A stretch of 64,000 nucleotides of DNA. Origin: Caldilineaceae bacterium (lineage in GTDB: Bacteria > Chloroflexota > Anaerolineae > Caldilineales > Caldilineaceae). The position numbers and the translations under genes were made by a program. The notes under the pieces were generated by a model. It saw nothing but the letters and a program-made list of their open reading frames with translations, did no database searches and was not told the origin of the DNA. Positions 24,998 to 34,658 of the stretch are shown in pieces. The stretch is from assembly GCA_026708085.1 (NCBI GenBank), contig JAPOVP010000175.1, forward strand, positions 1 through 64,000, in the 5' to 3' direction. Within the stretch, counting starts at the first letter, position 1. Each line of letters starts with the position of its first letter.

Positions 24998-26248
24998 TCA
25001 CCCGTCACTCTCCACTTTCTCTTCTTCCTTGACATCCATCTCCATCTTCTCTTCCATCTCCATCTCGCCTTCAACAGGCAAGTCCTCGAACGGGCCGGAG
25101 GTCGTAACGTATAGGGCGGATACCCAACCGTAACCGCTTGGAAGATCGGCGATGGCAACTTTCACCCAATCTCCCGCGTCCGTTCGACCAATCCCGTTAA
25201 AGGTTACACCGGCGACCGCCTTGGCCACGATATCGTAATCGGTACTTGGGCCGGCGCGTACGTTCAGTCGCAGACCGAAATCAATGACCGTAACCGTGAC
25301 CCTTTCGGGGGGCCCGGCGGGTGTAGGCGTGGGCGTTGGGGTCTCCGTGCCCGGTGCCGTCTCCCCTTCTTCAACTGCAGTTACTTTCTCCAGGGGAATC
25401 GTAAACTCTTTCACAGTCAGGATCTGGCCGCTTACGACCAGTAGCTCATCAGCGGAAACCCAACCGTGTGGCCCTTCATCATGATAGACGTAATACCAAC
25501 TGCTGTCGTCCGTTCTAAACGCGGCAGTCAACCGGGAACCGGCCCTGAAGTGTTCAACGTAGGATCCGTCTTCACCATCCCAAAGGACTGCCCCACCAAT
25601 TCGAGCCAGCGAGAGTGCTGTGGGACCTTCAGGCGGCACGAATGGTGTCGGAGTCGCTTCTGGCGTCCCCGCCTCAGAAGTAACCTCGGGCATTGCCTCT
25701 TCGGTGGGCTGCGGCGTCGACTCTTCCATCGCCTCCGGCGTGGCTGTGGCCTCAGGCATCGCCGTCATCTCCTCCTGAGGAGTTGGCTCGCTCACAGCCG
25801 TCCCTGTAGGCTCCGGGACCTCTGTGGCAGCCGCTTCTGATGTTGGTGTTGGCGTAGAAGATGGCGTCGGCGAAAGCGTAGGCGTTGGCGTCAACGTGGG
25901 CGTTGCCGTGGGTATTTCAACCGGGAGCCGGCCCAATCCCGCGGCTAGTAGGGTCCGCACTTCAACCCAACCCTCAGACTGATCGCGTGTCTGAACCAAG
26001 ACCCAGAGTAAGTCAGTCGAACGTAGGCGAGCCGTGACAAGAGAACCGCCCACAATGTTCTGCAGCGGCTCTCCGTTCGGCCGGTCGTACAGCGTCGCTC
26101 CCTGGTTGCGGACAACCGCCAGAACGGTAGGAGTGATCGGTGTTGACTGCGCCAGCTGTTCTTCAAGTCGTCCGCTTTGAGCCGAGCCAGGCTGAATTAT
26201 CGCAAGATAAAAAAGCGCTGCGAACCCCAAAACGAGTCGAATCGTCAT
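24998..26248 (-). CDS. Exported SH3-repeat protein with Thr/Pro-rich linkers
   Basis: 416 residues from the ATG at 26248, chosen because GGAG lies 8 bases upstream; earlier Met codons at 26254 and 26341 have poorer spacing. Residues 1-23 are a signal peptide ending in GSAQS. Three SH3b-like domains follow: about 40-105 (GWVEVRTLL), 210-275 (HGWVSADELL) and 315-385 (LNVRAGPSTDYD, GYGWVSALYV), separated by low-complexity linkers (PTATPTLTPTPT and TPTPTPTPAGP). The C terminus is a highly charged Met/Glu/Lys tail (EMEMEEKMEMD). SH3b domains usually bind cell-wall or other envelope polymers. It is followed upstream in the genome by an HlyD-type adaptor but with a separate 240-base gap. Confidence 0.85.
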   Translation of the reverse strand: MTIRLVLGFAALFYLAIIQPGSAQSGRLEEQLAQSTPITPTVLAVVRNQGATLYDRPNGEPLQNIVGGSLVTARLRSTDLLWVLVQTRDQSEGWVEVRTLLAAGLGRLPVEIPTATPTLTPTPTLSPTPSSTPTPTSEAAATEVPEPTGTAVSEPTPQEEMTAMPEATATPEAMEESTPQPTEEAMPEVTSEAGTPEATPTPFVPPEGPTALSLARIGGAVLWDGEDGSYVEHFRAGSRLTAAFRTDDSSWYYVYHDEGPHGWVSADELLVVSGQILTVKEFTIPLEKVTAVEEGETAPGTETPTPTPTPAGPPERVTVTVIDFGLRLNVRAGPSTDYDIVAKAVAGVTFNGIGRTDAGDWVKVAIADLPSGYGWVSALYVTTSGPFEDLPVEGEMEMEEKMEMDVKEEEKVESDG

Positions 26249-26489
26249 CGTCATATCTCCAGCACTCGAATGTGGTTCGTCATTGCGCTCCCCTTTGAAT
26301 GCAGTTGACGTTATACCAATTACAAGCGGGATTCTCGGCAACCGGTGCGGCTTCGTCGACGCCCTGCTGTTACCACTCGATTCCCATATGAGACTGTTTT
26401 TCCGCAGACTTCAAGTGCCCCGGCACACACGGGAAGCCCTTTGGGACCAGCGTTGAGCTCAGGAAGATAACCCTCGCTCTACTGATGGA

Positions 26490-27812
26490 CTATTCGAAAG
26501 TCGCTGAAACGAAGATTCCAGGATTGAACTGCGCGGTACCTTCCTCCGGAAGCCGAATTGTAACAGGAAACGTCGAGTTTCCTTTGCCGGGCAAACTGAT
26601 CGGCGAGATCTTCGATATCGTCGACAGCACGGAGATATCATCGCTCCCGAACCGGGTAATGCGGACCGGGTCGCCCACCGACATTGTCAGGACCTGGTCC
26701 TGAGGAATCCCTACCACCAACTCCAGCGCAGAGGGGTCACCGATTTCGGCCGCAAGTGAAGATGCACCGATCACCTTCCCCTCTTCAGCGTTCAGTGCAA
26801 GTACAACGCCGGTAATTGGCGCTCGAACTGTGGCCTTGTCCAGTCGCTGTTGCGACTCCTCCAGGTTGACAAGCGCCTGGCTTACCCGCAGTTCGGCCGA
26901 CTTCTGGCCGGTGGCCAGCTCCATCGTTCGCAAAACGGTCGCCTCGGCAGCCGCAACCCTCGCTCTCCCAACTGCCAGATCCACTTCCGATATACCCTCT
27001 TCAAGTTCATTCAACGCATGTTGGGCCCGGTGTGCCGCTGCCAGGGCAGACTGTAATTCTGAGGCACGCGGCGGCTGAGTCGCTTCATTGTAGGACGCTT
27101 GCGCCACATTCAGATCAATTGTAACCCGCTGCAAATTCGCAGCCTGCGGCGTACGTCCTACATCGCCTCGCCACGCGACTTCGTTGTATGCCCGCTGTGC
27201 CTGCGTTACCGCCAGCTCCGCCCTTTCAAGGTTTGCCCGCAGCTGCTGCAGGCGCGCCTCCGTCGGGCCGGCAAGAAGCTCGTTGTACCGCGCCCACGCC
27301 GCTGTGGCGCTTGCGCGCGTTGCCGCAAGTTCGTCTTCAGTCACGCCGCCATATTGCAGCTTGTCAAAATTGGTCTTTGCCACTTCCAGATTGGCCTGCG
27401 CAACGGCAAGATCGCCCTCCGACGACTGCTCGTCCAGCTCCAGAAGTGCTATGCGAGCCAGCTCCAGCGATATTTCCGCCCGCTGAACGGCCCAGGACAG
27501 CTGCGTCGAATCCAACCGGAAAAGCTCCTGCCCTTCTTCTACCAGGTCGCCTACCTCAACATACACCTCCATGACCTCCCCACCCACGCCCGGAGTGACC
27601 CCCCGTGACTTGGTTACTTCCAGAGAGCCAAAATAGGTGGGAATGTTGATCTGGGCCTCAACAGCACTCGGCTGTGCCCCGGAGACAGAGGTAACCCAAT
27701 CCTTCGCGGCCAAGTCGGTCGTGAGATGCCCATTTTGGACGAGCATAACGCCTGACGCAATGAAGCCGATCAAGAGCAGTATGGGCACTACTCGACTAAC
27801 GGTTCTGAACAT
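26490..27812 (-). CDS. HlyD/MacA-type efflux adaptor protein
   Basis: 440 residues. Membrane anchor at 8-26 (VVPILLLIGFIASGVMLV), biotinyl-lipoyl-like halves flanking a long alpha-helical hairpin (about 115-320, rich in Ala/Glu/Leu), then a beta-barrel domain (KATVRAPITGVVLALNAEEG) and a C-terminal beta domain. GAGGGAGG lies 5 bases before the ATG. Such adaptors work with a MacB-type permease and ATPase; the only candidate in the window is the pair at 43425-48321, on the same strand but 16 kb away, so the link is a guess. Confidence 0.88.
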   Translation of the reverse strand: MFRTVSRVVPILLLIGFIASGVMLVQNGHLTTDLAAKDWVTSVSGAQPSAVEAQINIPTYFGSLEVTKSRGVTPGVGGEVMEVYVEVGDLVEEGQELFRLDSTQLSWAVQRAEISLELARIALLELDEQSSEGDLAVAQANLEVAKTNFDKLQYGGVTEDELAATRASATAAWARYNELLAGPTEARLQQLRANLERAELAVTQAQRAYNEVAWRGDVGRTPQAANLQRVTIDLNVAQASYNEATQPPRASELQSALAAAHRAQHALNELEEGISEVDLAVGRARVAAAEATVLRTMELATGQKSAELRVSQALVNLEESQQRLDKATVRAPITGVVLALNAEEGKVIGASSLAAEIGDPSALELVVGIPQDQVLTMSVGDPVRITRFGSDDISVLSTISKISPISLPGKGNSTFPVTIRLPEEGTAQFNPGIFVSATFE

Positions 27813-28138
27813 GCTGGCCTCCCTCTGAAGAATCCAGATCCTTCGGAGCCTGATATCTTTTCAAATGTTGGGGGATAGCCTTACCCGAACTTGCTTCCGG
27901 ATCCGCCGGCCTCCGCACTGTCAGACCGGCGTCGCCGGCCAAAATCGAACTCGCCGGCGCAACCTGAACAGTATACCAATCCCGGAAACGCAGTGCAAAG
28001 TCCCTTCCGAAGCTGGATTCTCCAAATCGCACCTGAATTGGACCAGTTCTGAAGTATACGGGGACAAGTCCCGCACATCCAAGAGCAATCACGGCACTTG
28101 CCAGGTACGGTTGGTGACGCCGGCTACCCTTGGAACAC
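27813..28138. other. Gap between adaptor and aldolase genes
   Basis: A 98-codon minus-strand frame from GTG 28092 to 27796 overlaps the adaptor start. It lacks a ribosome binding site and shows no recognisable motif, so I do not call it a gene. No terminator seen. Confidence 0.35.
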
Positions 28139-30127
28139 CTAAATCACGCGTTCATTTCCCCCGTCTACAGGTATCTGCGCCCCAGTCGTCTTGCCAAAAG
28201 CCCGACCCGCCACAGTGCAGGCCAACCCAGCCACATCAGCGGAAGTAATCTCGACGCCTAGCAGATTCCTCGTTCTGTATTCGTCCACGCTGATTCCGTA
28301 GCTGGCAGCGCGCTTCGCCAGCAGTTCGTCCGTCCACAGCGCAGTGTCGAAGACGGCATCGGGGTGAAGCACGTTGACTCGGATTCCATCTGCTGCGAAT
28401 TCCAGGGCCGCGACACGGGCCAGCTGCGTCAGGCCGGCCTTTGCCACCGAATAAGCCCCGGACCCGCGCCCCGGCGCCGGCGCGTTCTTGGAGCCAATGA
28501 TGACAACCGCCGGCTCGCAGCCCAATTTTAGATAAGGTGCACTCGCCTGCAAGAGCCTCTGCTGGCTGGTCAGATTTACCTGCAGGCTCCTGTCCCAATG
28601 TTCTGCACCCATCTCCCTCAACGATTGCGTGGCCGGGAAGATGCCCGCGTTACACACCAGGATGTCCAGCCCGCCCCAGCGCCCCACCCCCTGGTCCACG
28701 GCCCTCTTCAGCCCGGCTTCGTCAGTTACATCGCAGCTGATTCCGAGCACTCTCTCAGTGTCGAATAGCTCCGTGATCTCGGGAGCAATGTCCAGCGCAG
28801 CGACGACCGCGCCCTGTCCCAGGAAAGCTTCCACGCAGGCACGGCCAATGCCGCTGGCCCCCCCGGTAACCAGAACCACCTTCCCTTCGAACGGCGGCGC
28901 CTCGCCTGCCCCTTTCAGCTTCGCCTGCTCCAACTCCCAATACTCGATCGCGAATATATCGCTCTCGCCAAGCGGCTGCCAGCCTCCCATGGCCTCAGAC
29001 CATCCGATAGCTCGCATTGTATGGCGCTTGATGTCGTCGATCGCAGTTATCTCTTTCGGGTTGGCGCCGAAAGCAACGCTTCCAACGCCCGGCCACAATG
29101 CCCAACGCGGAGCCGGGTCGAGACGCGACAAGCGACCGTCCGTATGGCGCTCAAAGTATTCGCCGTAGGCCGATACATACTCGGCTACATCCTGATCCGC
29201 ACCCCTTTCAGATACGACCAGCGGAATCCGCTTTGTGCGGATTACGTGGTCCGGGGTAAGTAAACCGCGTGTCGCTTGCTCTGGAGCCTCCGGCAAGGCC
29301 GAGAACGCTCTGGCCTCCGCGCCCACATCAGCTGAGGCGAGTACTGCCTGGCCCCTTACATCGGCAACGGCCTTGCGCAACCGGGCCAGTTCTTCCAAAG
29401 GCGCATCTCTGTCTGAGCCTTCTTCCCCTACGATTCCAATAACTCTGTTCTTTGCCTTCGACGCGATGTATTCCTCGGCGGCGGTTACAATATCGATGTG
29501 CCGTTCATAACTCTCGCGGGCATCGTCTGCGAAGGTAAAGACCCCGTGATTGAGCAGAACTATCCCCTGCAGGGCATCCCAGTCAGTTTCCCTGGTCATC
29601 TCAAAAACCTTCCGGGCGAGCACGAATCCAGGCATCACATATGGAACAATCATCATCTGCGGGCCATACAGGTCGCGGATGATGGCCTCCCCGTCGGGCG
29701 TATTGGTCAATGCCACAACCGCGTCTGCATGCGAGTGATCGACGTAATCGTAAGGAATGATCGCGTGCAAAATCGCTTCCACCGAAGGGTTGGGCGCGTA
29801 GGGGTCGGTCAGAGCCGCCCTCTGTGCTGTGACCATCTCGCTGTCGCTCAGTTCCTCAAGAGTGGCCATCCGCTTCAAGGCGTCCAACCGCACCGGCGAG
29901 AATCCTGGCTTCTCGATCGTGGCCAGGTCCCAGCCGCTGCCTTTGACAAAAAGGACCTCCTCCTCGTCACCGAAGATGTCCTCCGTCGTCGCCTTTACCG
30001 ATGTATTGCCGCCCCCGTGCAGGACCAGCGACGGATCGCTCCCCAGCAGCCGCGACGTATACACCCGCATCCCAAGCGGATCTCCCGCGTACCCGGCCGC
30101 CTCTCTGTCACGCCATCTACTTCGCAT
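28139..30127 (-). CDS. Bifunctional aldolase / short-chain dehydrogenase (RhaD-YuxG type)
   Basis: 662 residues, fused. Residues 1-390 are a class II aldolase/adducin domain with the metal His residues in LHGGGNTS (H37), DHSHADAV (about 151-153) and NHGVFTF (about 214). Residues 412-662 are an SDR with TGGASGIG at about 420-427, NAGIFP near 496 and YSVAKAG with Tyr near 557. Proteins of this build act on rhamnulose or rhamnulose-1-phosphate, giving lactaldehyde and dihydroxyacetone (phosphate), the SDR half oxidising or reducing the lactaldehyde. No kinase or isomerase for rhamnose is nearby, so the natural substrate may be another deoxy-ketose. It follows the DUF169 gene by 29 bases, and is probably cotranscribed. 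Confidence 0.88.
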   Translation of the reverse strand: MRSRWRDREAAGYAGDPLGMRVYTSRLLGSDPSLVLHGGGNTSVKATTEDIFGDEEEVLFVKGSGWDLATIEKPGFSPVRLDALKRMATLEELSDSEMVTAQRAALTDPYAPNPSVEAILHAIIPYDYVDHSHADAVVALTNTPDGEAIIRDLYGPQMMIVPYVMPGFVLARKVFEMTRETDWDALQGIVLLNHGVFTFADDARESYERHIDIVTAAEEYIASKAKNRVIGIVGEEGSDRDAPLEELARLRKAVADVRGQAVLASADVGAEARAFSALPEAPEQATRGLLTPDHVIRTKRIPLVVSERGADQDVAEYVSAYGEYFERHTDGRLSRLDPAPRWALWPGVGSVAFGANPKEITAIDDIKRHTMRAIGWSEAMGGWQPLGESDIFAIEYWELEQAKLKGAGEAPPFEGKVVLVTGGASGIGRACVEAFLGQGAVVAALDIAPEITELFDTERVLGISCDVTDEAGLKRAVDQGVGRWGGLDILVCNAGIFPATQSLREMGAEHWDRSLQVNLTSQQRLLQASAPYLKLGCEPAVVIIGSKNAPAPGRGSGAYSVAKAGLTQLARVAALEFAADGIRVNVLHPDAVFDTALWTDELLAKRAASYGISVDEYRTRNLLGVEITSADVAGLACTVAGRAFGKTTGAQIPVDGGNERVI

Positions 30128-30156
30128 GGTCTGGCTTCTTCTGCCCTTTCATGACG

Positions 30157-30921
30157 CTATCCGGCCAGCCGTTCCAGCGAATCCTGCACGCTGGGCCTCT
30201 TCCCTGCCTCAACATCCTCTCTTCGCCTCTCGTGGAAAACTGTCAGGACTTCATTGGATTTGGCCAACCCGTCGATCTCTTTACAGTACGGTCCAAGTTT
30301 CTCGCCTGGCAGTGCCCACAGCGCAACACCATCGCCGAGGACGTCCAGATATGCCCTGGCGCCGCAGCAGCCCAGGCTCATCGCAGCCCTTCCTCCATTT
30401 CTGACCTGGGGGACCACTGCACACGCAGGCCTCCCCATCGCCGGCGGAACCCCCTCGTCGACCCTGGACGCTGCTTCCGACAGAATCAGGCTTTGTTGTG
30501 CGTTTGCGAAGAGCAGAACCACGTCGGCATCCATTGGAAAGTCGCTCAAGGGGCCGTATACCGCGTGCTGCACCGGCTGGGGCAAGACCGGAATCGCAGC
30601 CACCTCCTCTTCCCTGACATAGTCCAAACCCGCCATCGCCCCGAGCGCTGTCGCAAGCTCGTCTCCCTGAGAAGCCGACGCGCCCGCAAGATTGTGCGTG
30701 TGAACGCCGATGGCACATAGTTCGTGGTCCTTGGCGCCCGTCGCGAAGACCCTCTGCGACGCCTCCTGCCAGAAATAACAGCCGGCGGGCGCTACTTCCT
30801 CATACGACGCAATGCCTGCCGGCAGGTCATCGGTGAAGGCAATCGCAACCGGGGGAAGCGATAATCGTAACGACTCCTTGAGCTGCTCGGCCTGTGTCAT
30901 GTAACTGTTCACTGAGGACAA
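30157..30921 (-). CDS. DUF169-domain protein
   Basis: 254 residues with the DUF169 hallmarks GRPACAVVPQV (near 165) and MSLGCCGAR (near 185) and conserved Cys residues at about 48, 69, 167 and 184-185. The family has been linked with metal or tetrapyrrole/C1-associated enzymes in some genomes but its reaction is not known. Here it opens a two-gene unit with the aldolase/dehydrogenase fusion (29-base gap), which suggests an accessory role for that enzyme or the sugar pathway. Cytoplasmic, no membrane segment. Confidence 0.85.
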   Translation of the reverse strand: MSSVNSYMTQAEQLKESLRLSLPPVAIAFTDDLPAGIASYEEVAPAGCYFWQEASQRVFATGAKDHELCAIGVHTHNLAGASASQGDELATALGAMAGLDYVREEEVAAIPVLPQPVQHAVYGPLSDFPMDADVVLLFANAQQSLILSEAASRVDEGVPPAMGRPACAVVPQVRNGGRAAMSLGCCGARAYLDVLGDGVALWALPGEKLGPYCKEIDGLAKSNEVLTVFHERRREDVEAGKRPSVQDSLERLAG

Positions 30922-31046
30922 CCTCTCTGTTGTGTTTGGGCCAGAATATCACCTCCCGGCCCTGGACGGGTACGGCCTGGCTAACGATACTGAAAACTGA
31001 TCCCTGACTCCTATCTGAATCGGCCCAAGCGACGAACGCTCTCTTC

Positions 31047-32021
31047 TCACTCTTCTCTTGTGTAATCGACCCACGCCGGCTTCGGCTTGAAACCCAGCCT
31101 CAGATTGAGCGTATACATCGGACTTTCTTCCTCGTTGCTCGTTTCAATCGTTTCCGCGCCGCTGGCCTGTGCGTACCGAATAGTCTGCACCTTTAGCGCC
31201 GTAGCAATCCCTCTGCGTCGATAGGACCGGATTACGCCGGTCAACCCCGTGTCCAGACGTTTCCCCTCCGGGTCGTTTCGCCACAGGTTGCTCATTCCAA
31301 TGAGGGCGCCGTCTTCAGCTTGAGCAATGAAAAAAGCCTCTACATCCAGAGCTGGATCTCTCAGGACCATCTCCTCAAATTCGGCTATCGTCGGCTTGGC
31401 GAACGGCTCCGTCGTTGGCACGTCACGCACGATCTCCCAGCGCAGATCTCGCAGTTTCCTCTTCCATTCCGGCTCCTCATTGCAGAATTCAGTCAGCGTG
31501 ATCATGCGCACTTTGCATTGAGCGAGTCGCGCATATGCCCTTTCGCAAATGGATTCATCGAATTCCGCGACCTGCAAAGCGGAGGAAGGAGAACGCATCT
31601 CTTCCCGAAAGCCATTCTCGACAAGGAATCCGACCCTGTCGCTGTCGTCTTCCCTGGCCCTGGCGACCAGCCGTCTGAATTCGGACGTGTGCTCAGTCAG
31701 AAGCCTATGCAGGCTCTCAAACAGGATTGGGAGTAGGTGAACTTGAGGGTGATCGGGGTGGACGTCAAACTTCAGGTAGATCGTGGACGGGCTGTCAAGC
31801 CAGTAAGCCTGGAAGCAGGCACCAACAGCCGCCATCTCCTCCCTTGACGTATAGGCAATCACTCTTTGCAGGAGAGAACTGCTCGGCCACTCTAGGTCTT
31901 CCCGCTTGAGGTCCTCGCTGGACTCAGGTCGACCTTCCGGTGATACGGCACGCAGCAGTGATGCCAGGGCCCTGTACTCCTGCTCGCTCGCGCGAAAGGG
32001 ACGAAGAGAATAGCCGGTCAC
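31047..32021 (-). CDS. GNAT-family acetyltransferase, double-domain
   Basis: 324 residues arranged as two GNAT folds: N-terminal about 1-160 and C-terminal about 165-322. The second holds the acetyl-CoA-binding region TGVIRSYRRRGIATALKVQT (near 262-282) and the late NEESPMYTLNLRLGFKPKP that closes the fold. The first half lacks an obvious R/Q-x-x-G-x-G/A loop and may bind the acceptor. The substrate is not predictable. Its ATG overlaps the stop of the aldo-keto reductase gene by 4 bases, so the two are translationally coupled. Confidence 0.85.
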   Translation of the reverse strand: MTGYSLRPFRASEQEYRALASLLRAVSPEGRPESSEDLKREDLEWPSSSLLQRVIAYTSREEMAAVGACFQAYWLDSPSTIYLKFDVHPDHPQVHLLPILFESLHRLLTEHTSEFRRLVARAREDDSDRVGFLVENGFREEMRSPSSALQVAEFDESICERAYARLAQCKVRMITLTEFCNEEPEWKRKLRDLRWEIVRDVPTTEPFAKPTIAEFEEMVLRDPALDVEAFFIAQAEDGALIGMSNLWRNDPEGKRLDTGLTGVIRSYRRRGIATALKVQTIRYAQASGAETIETSNEEESPMYTLNLRLGFKPKPAWVDYTREE

Positions 32022-33049
32022 GACCCGTTATCCATCGAAGGCATATTGACAGCGGCGTCGCGCCGCTCATGCATGTTGTGCTCCATCGACTTGGGGTATC
32101 GGTCCGGCAGGCGCGAAACCTCATTGAGACGGTTGAGCGCCTCAGCCGGCAGTGTCCAACCACCTGCCCTGAGATTGTCACGCGCCTGCTCTGTTGTGCG
32201 TGCGCCTACGATTGCGCTGGTGATGGCCGTTTGCTCCAGGACCCAACGCGTGGCTACCTGCGCAGGCGTTCGGTCCAGGTCGGACGCCGCATCCATCAGT
32301 GTCGTCAGCGTTTCGTCGGCGTTGGCGGCAAAATAGCTCTGAGGAAATGCCCACCCCGCCTCCGAGCGTGTCCCGCTGTGCGAGCGTTCCCCCGGCCTGT
32401 ACTTGCCGGTCAGAAACCCGCCTCCCAATGGGCTCCAGACCACCACGCCGATGCCCTTGAGTTCGCAGACCGGTATGATTTCCTGTTCAATATCCCGTAC
32501 TACGAGGCTGTACTGAGGCTGATAGGCGGCAAATCGCTCCCACCTGTTGTGGTCGCTGAGCCACATCGCCTCCATCAGACGCCAGGCCTCAAAATTACTG
32601 CAGGCGGTGTATCGAACCTTCCCCTGTCGCACCAGGTCGTCAAGGACCCGCAGCGTTTCATCCAAGGGAGTCTGCGTGTCGACATGGTGAATGTAGAGGA
32701 TGTCGATGTACTCCATCTGCAAACGGCGCAGACTGTCCTCGATTGTATGCATCATATGGAAGCGGCTGGTGCCGGAACTGTTGACATCCGGTCCCATCGG
32801 ATTGAAAAACTTGGTCGCGACAACTGCATCGCGCCGGCGACCTTTGAGGACCCGGCCCAGGATAGTCTCTGAATCGCTGTCCGCGTAGGAATTGGCTGTG
32901 TCGAAGAAATTCACCCCTGCGTCAATCGCCAGGTCAACGATACGCGACGCCTCGCTTTCGTCCGTACCATGACCGAATGTCATCGTCCCCAGGCAAATCT
33001 CCGACACCTTCAGGCCTGTACGCCCCAACCGCCGATATTCCATCCCCAT
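32018..33049 (-). CDS. Aldo-keto reductase
   Basis: 343 residues, TIM barrel NADPH-dependent reductase. Catalytic tetrad D50, Y55, K80 and H121 (YIHHVD) are all present; the C-terminal AIVGARTTEQ near 275 binds the NADPH phosphate. It looks like the YajO/PdxI-related group that reduces aldehydes and keto sugars. Start MGMEYRRLG at 33049. It opens a two-gene unit with the GNAT protein. A role with the sugar operon is possible but only inferred. Confidence 0.9.
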   Translation of the reverse strand: MGMEYRRLGRTGLKVSEICLGTMTFGHGTDESEASRIVDLAIDAGVNFFDTANSYADSDSETILGRVLKGRRRDAVVATKFFNPMGPDVNSSGTSRFHMMHTIEDSLRRLQMEYIDILYIHHVDTQTPLDETLRVLDDLVRQGKVRYTACSNFEAWRLMEAMWLSDHNRWERFAAYQPQYSLVVRDIEQEIIPVCELKGIGVVVWSPLGGGFLTGKYRPGERSHSGTRSEAGWAFPQSYFAANADETLTTLMDAASDLDRTPAQVATRWVLEQTAITSAIVGARTTEQARDNLRAGGWTLPAEALNRLNEVSRLPDRYPKSMEHNMHERRDAAVNMPSMDNGS

Positions 33050-33264
33050 CTCCCATTACACCAGTAAGTATCTGTCTAGACTTACACACGACGTCCCGTG
33101 ATGCCAAAGATCAAGATGAAGGTACAACTTGCACCGAACTGCCTGAGGAAAACGTCACAACGGGCTCTTCTGGCCATCAACGTCAGTCCCTTACCGCGGC
33201 CTGTCTGTCCTTCGCCAGTCTCCTTGTGCATCGGCCCCGGTTGACATCGGTCCATGCCCTGCAT

Positions 33265-34629
33265 TTACACGCGCTCGTGCCCAACCAGGTCGTCTTGTAG
33301 CCGTCGCATGTTGAGGACAAAGGAGTACTCGTTCAGCACTACGTCGCTGTAGGCGATAGCTTCACCCTTGCCGATCGCCCGTTTGAGTACCGCCTGATCG
33401 GCAAGGCCCAGTGGCAACAATCCCTCGTCCTGCGCCACCGGTGCCTTCTCGCACTGGCCTACCACCGTGTATCCCCCACCACCGTCCAATTCCTCGCCGG
33501 CGCGTAGGTCCCGCTTTGCCACGGTGATGCACTCCGCAGTTGGCGTCGCCGCGCATGAGCCGTTTGCCGCGTCGAAAAGGACTGCACGCGCGATACTCAG
33601 CGGCGCCGGCACCGCCACTAGGTGGTAGGGCCTGTAAAGGAGGAAGTTCTTGCCCTCACCGCCGACGTGACAACCGTGGTAGGCCAGATCCTCCCGCGTG
33701 AATGGATGCTCTGTACGCACGACTGCAAACACGCCCATTTTGAGCGCATTCGGCAGCATACTCTTGCCGTCGTCAGCCACCGAATTGGCCAGTTCTACCA
33801 CACCGTGCCGGCTGAGTAACCCGCCCTCCTCCCGCAGACTGAATCGAACGGGAATCTCCTCCAGGTTCACCGATGGCTCGTGCATCCCCCGGCGGTCCGG
33901 TATGAGCCCGGCGGCATTCGCAAGCGCGGTCATCTCCACTTGCGCCTTCGTTCCATCGCGAAAGGAGTTGAACATTTTCAGATTGATCGTGCGCCGCTCA
34001 ATATGGTCCTCTGTGAAGCCGAAACGAGCCGCCGCCGTCTCCGGCGTGCCCTCGAAATCATCTTCGAAATAGATCGTTCCCCGACCTGCGGCCACAATCT
34101 CCAGCCCCAGACTGCGCGCCCATTCTACGATGTTCCACGTCACGGCCGGCTGGTCCCCGTCCACCATCGTGTACACAACACCTGCGGCGTCTGCCGTACG
34201 CCGCAGGAAGGGCCCGACAGTAACGTCCGCTTCCACGTTTACCATGACGACGTGCTTGTGGCTGCTCAGGGCCTCGAAAGCATGACGCGCGCCGACCTCC
34301 GGCAGACCCGTCGACTCGACAACAACCTCAATCGACTCGCTCTCGGTCAGCGCCAGCCCGTCTTCGACGACAACCGGCTTGCCCGCGCGAACGGCTTCCT
34401 CCAGCTCGTCCCCCGTCTCCGCCGTGCGTATATCCTCCTCCCTCGCCCCGCTGGAAACATAAGCATACCGGGCATTGTGCGCGTTGATGTCGGCAATCGC
34501 CGACACCTCCATCCCTTTCATCTGCGAAATCTGGGCCACCAGTCCCGCGCCGAACTTGCCCGTGCCGATGACACCGACCCTGATAGGGTTCGATTCCGCT
34601 TCCCGCTGGGCCAGCAACTGACTGATCAC
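33265..34629 (-). CDS. NAD(P)-dependent homoserine-dehydrogenase-like protein with SAF domain
   Basis: 454 residues. Rossmann motif VGVIGTGKFG at 18-27, a middle catalytic-like domain, and a C-terminal SAF domain (about 370-445, AKRDLRAGEELDGGGGYTV) like that of flagellar FlgA and sugar-acid dehydratases. It matches the predicted homoserine dehydrogenase group COG4091, whose members are thought to act on polyol or hydroxy-acid substrates instead of homoserine. Cytoplasmic. It starts 29 bases after the SWIM gene on the same strand, so it may be cotranscribed, but no functional link to the helicase is evident. Confidence 0.82.
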   Translation of the reverse strand: MISQLLAQREAESNPIRVGVIGTGKFGAGLVAQISQMKGMEVSAIADINAHNARYAYVSSGAREEDIRTAETGDELEEAVRAGKPVVVEDGLALTESESIEVVVESTGLPEVGARHAFEALSSHKHVVMVNVEADVTVGPFLRRTADAAGVVYTMVDGDQPAVTWNIVEWARSLGLEIVAAGRGTIYFEDDFEGTPETAAARFGFTEDHIERRTINLKMFNSFRDGTKAQVEMTALANAAGLIPDRRGMHEPSVNLEEIPVRFSLREEGGLLSRHGVVELANSVADDGKSMLPNALKMGVFAVVRTEHPFTREDLAYHGCHVGGEGKNFLLYRPYHLVAVPAPLSIARAVLFDAANGSCAATPTAECITVAKRDLRAGEELDGGGGYTVVGQCEKAPVAQDEGLLPLGLADQAVLKRAIGKGEAIAYSDVVLNEYSFVLNMRRLQDDLVGHERV

Positions 34630-34658
34630 ATTTCGCTCCTGCTTACCTGCCTTTCAGG

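Noticed and set aside
27796-28092. 98-codon frame upstream of the HlyD-type adaptor
   Set aside because: GTG start without ribosome site, no known family, overlaps the real start of the adaptor gene.
34580-34600. GGTTCGATTCC, resembling a tRNA T-loop
   Set aside because: It lies inside the homoserine-dehydrogenase-like gene and has no matching acceptor stem or anticodon arm.
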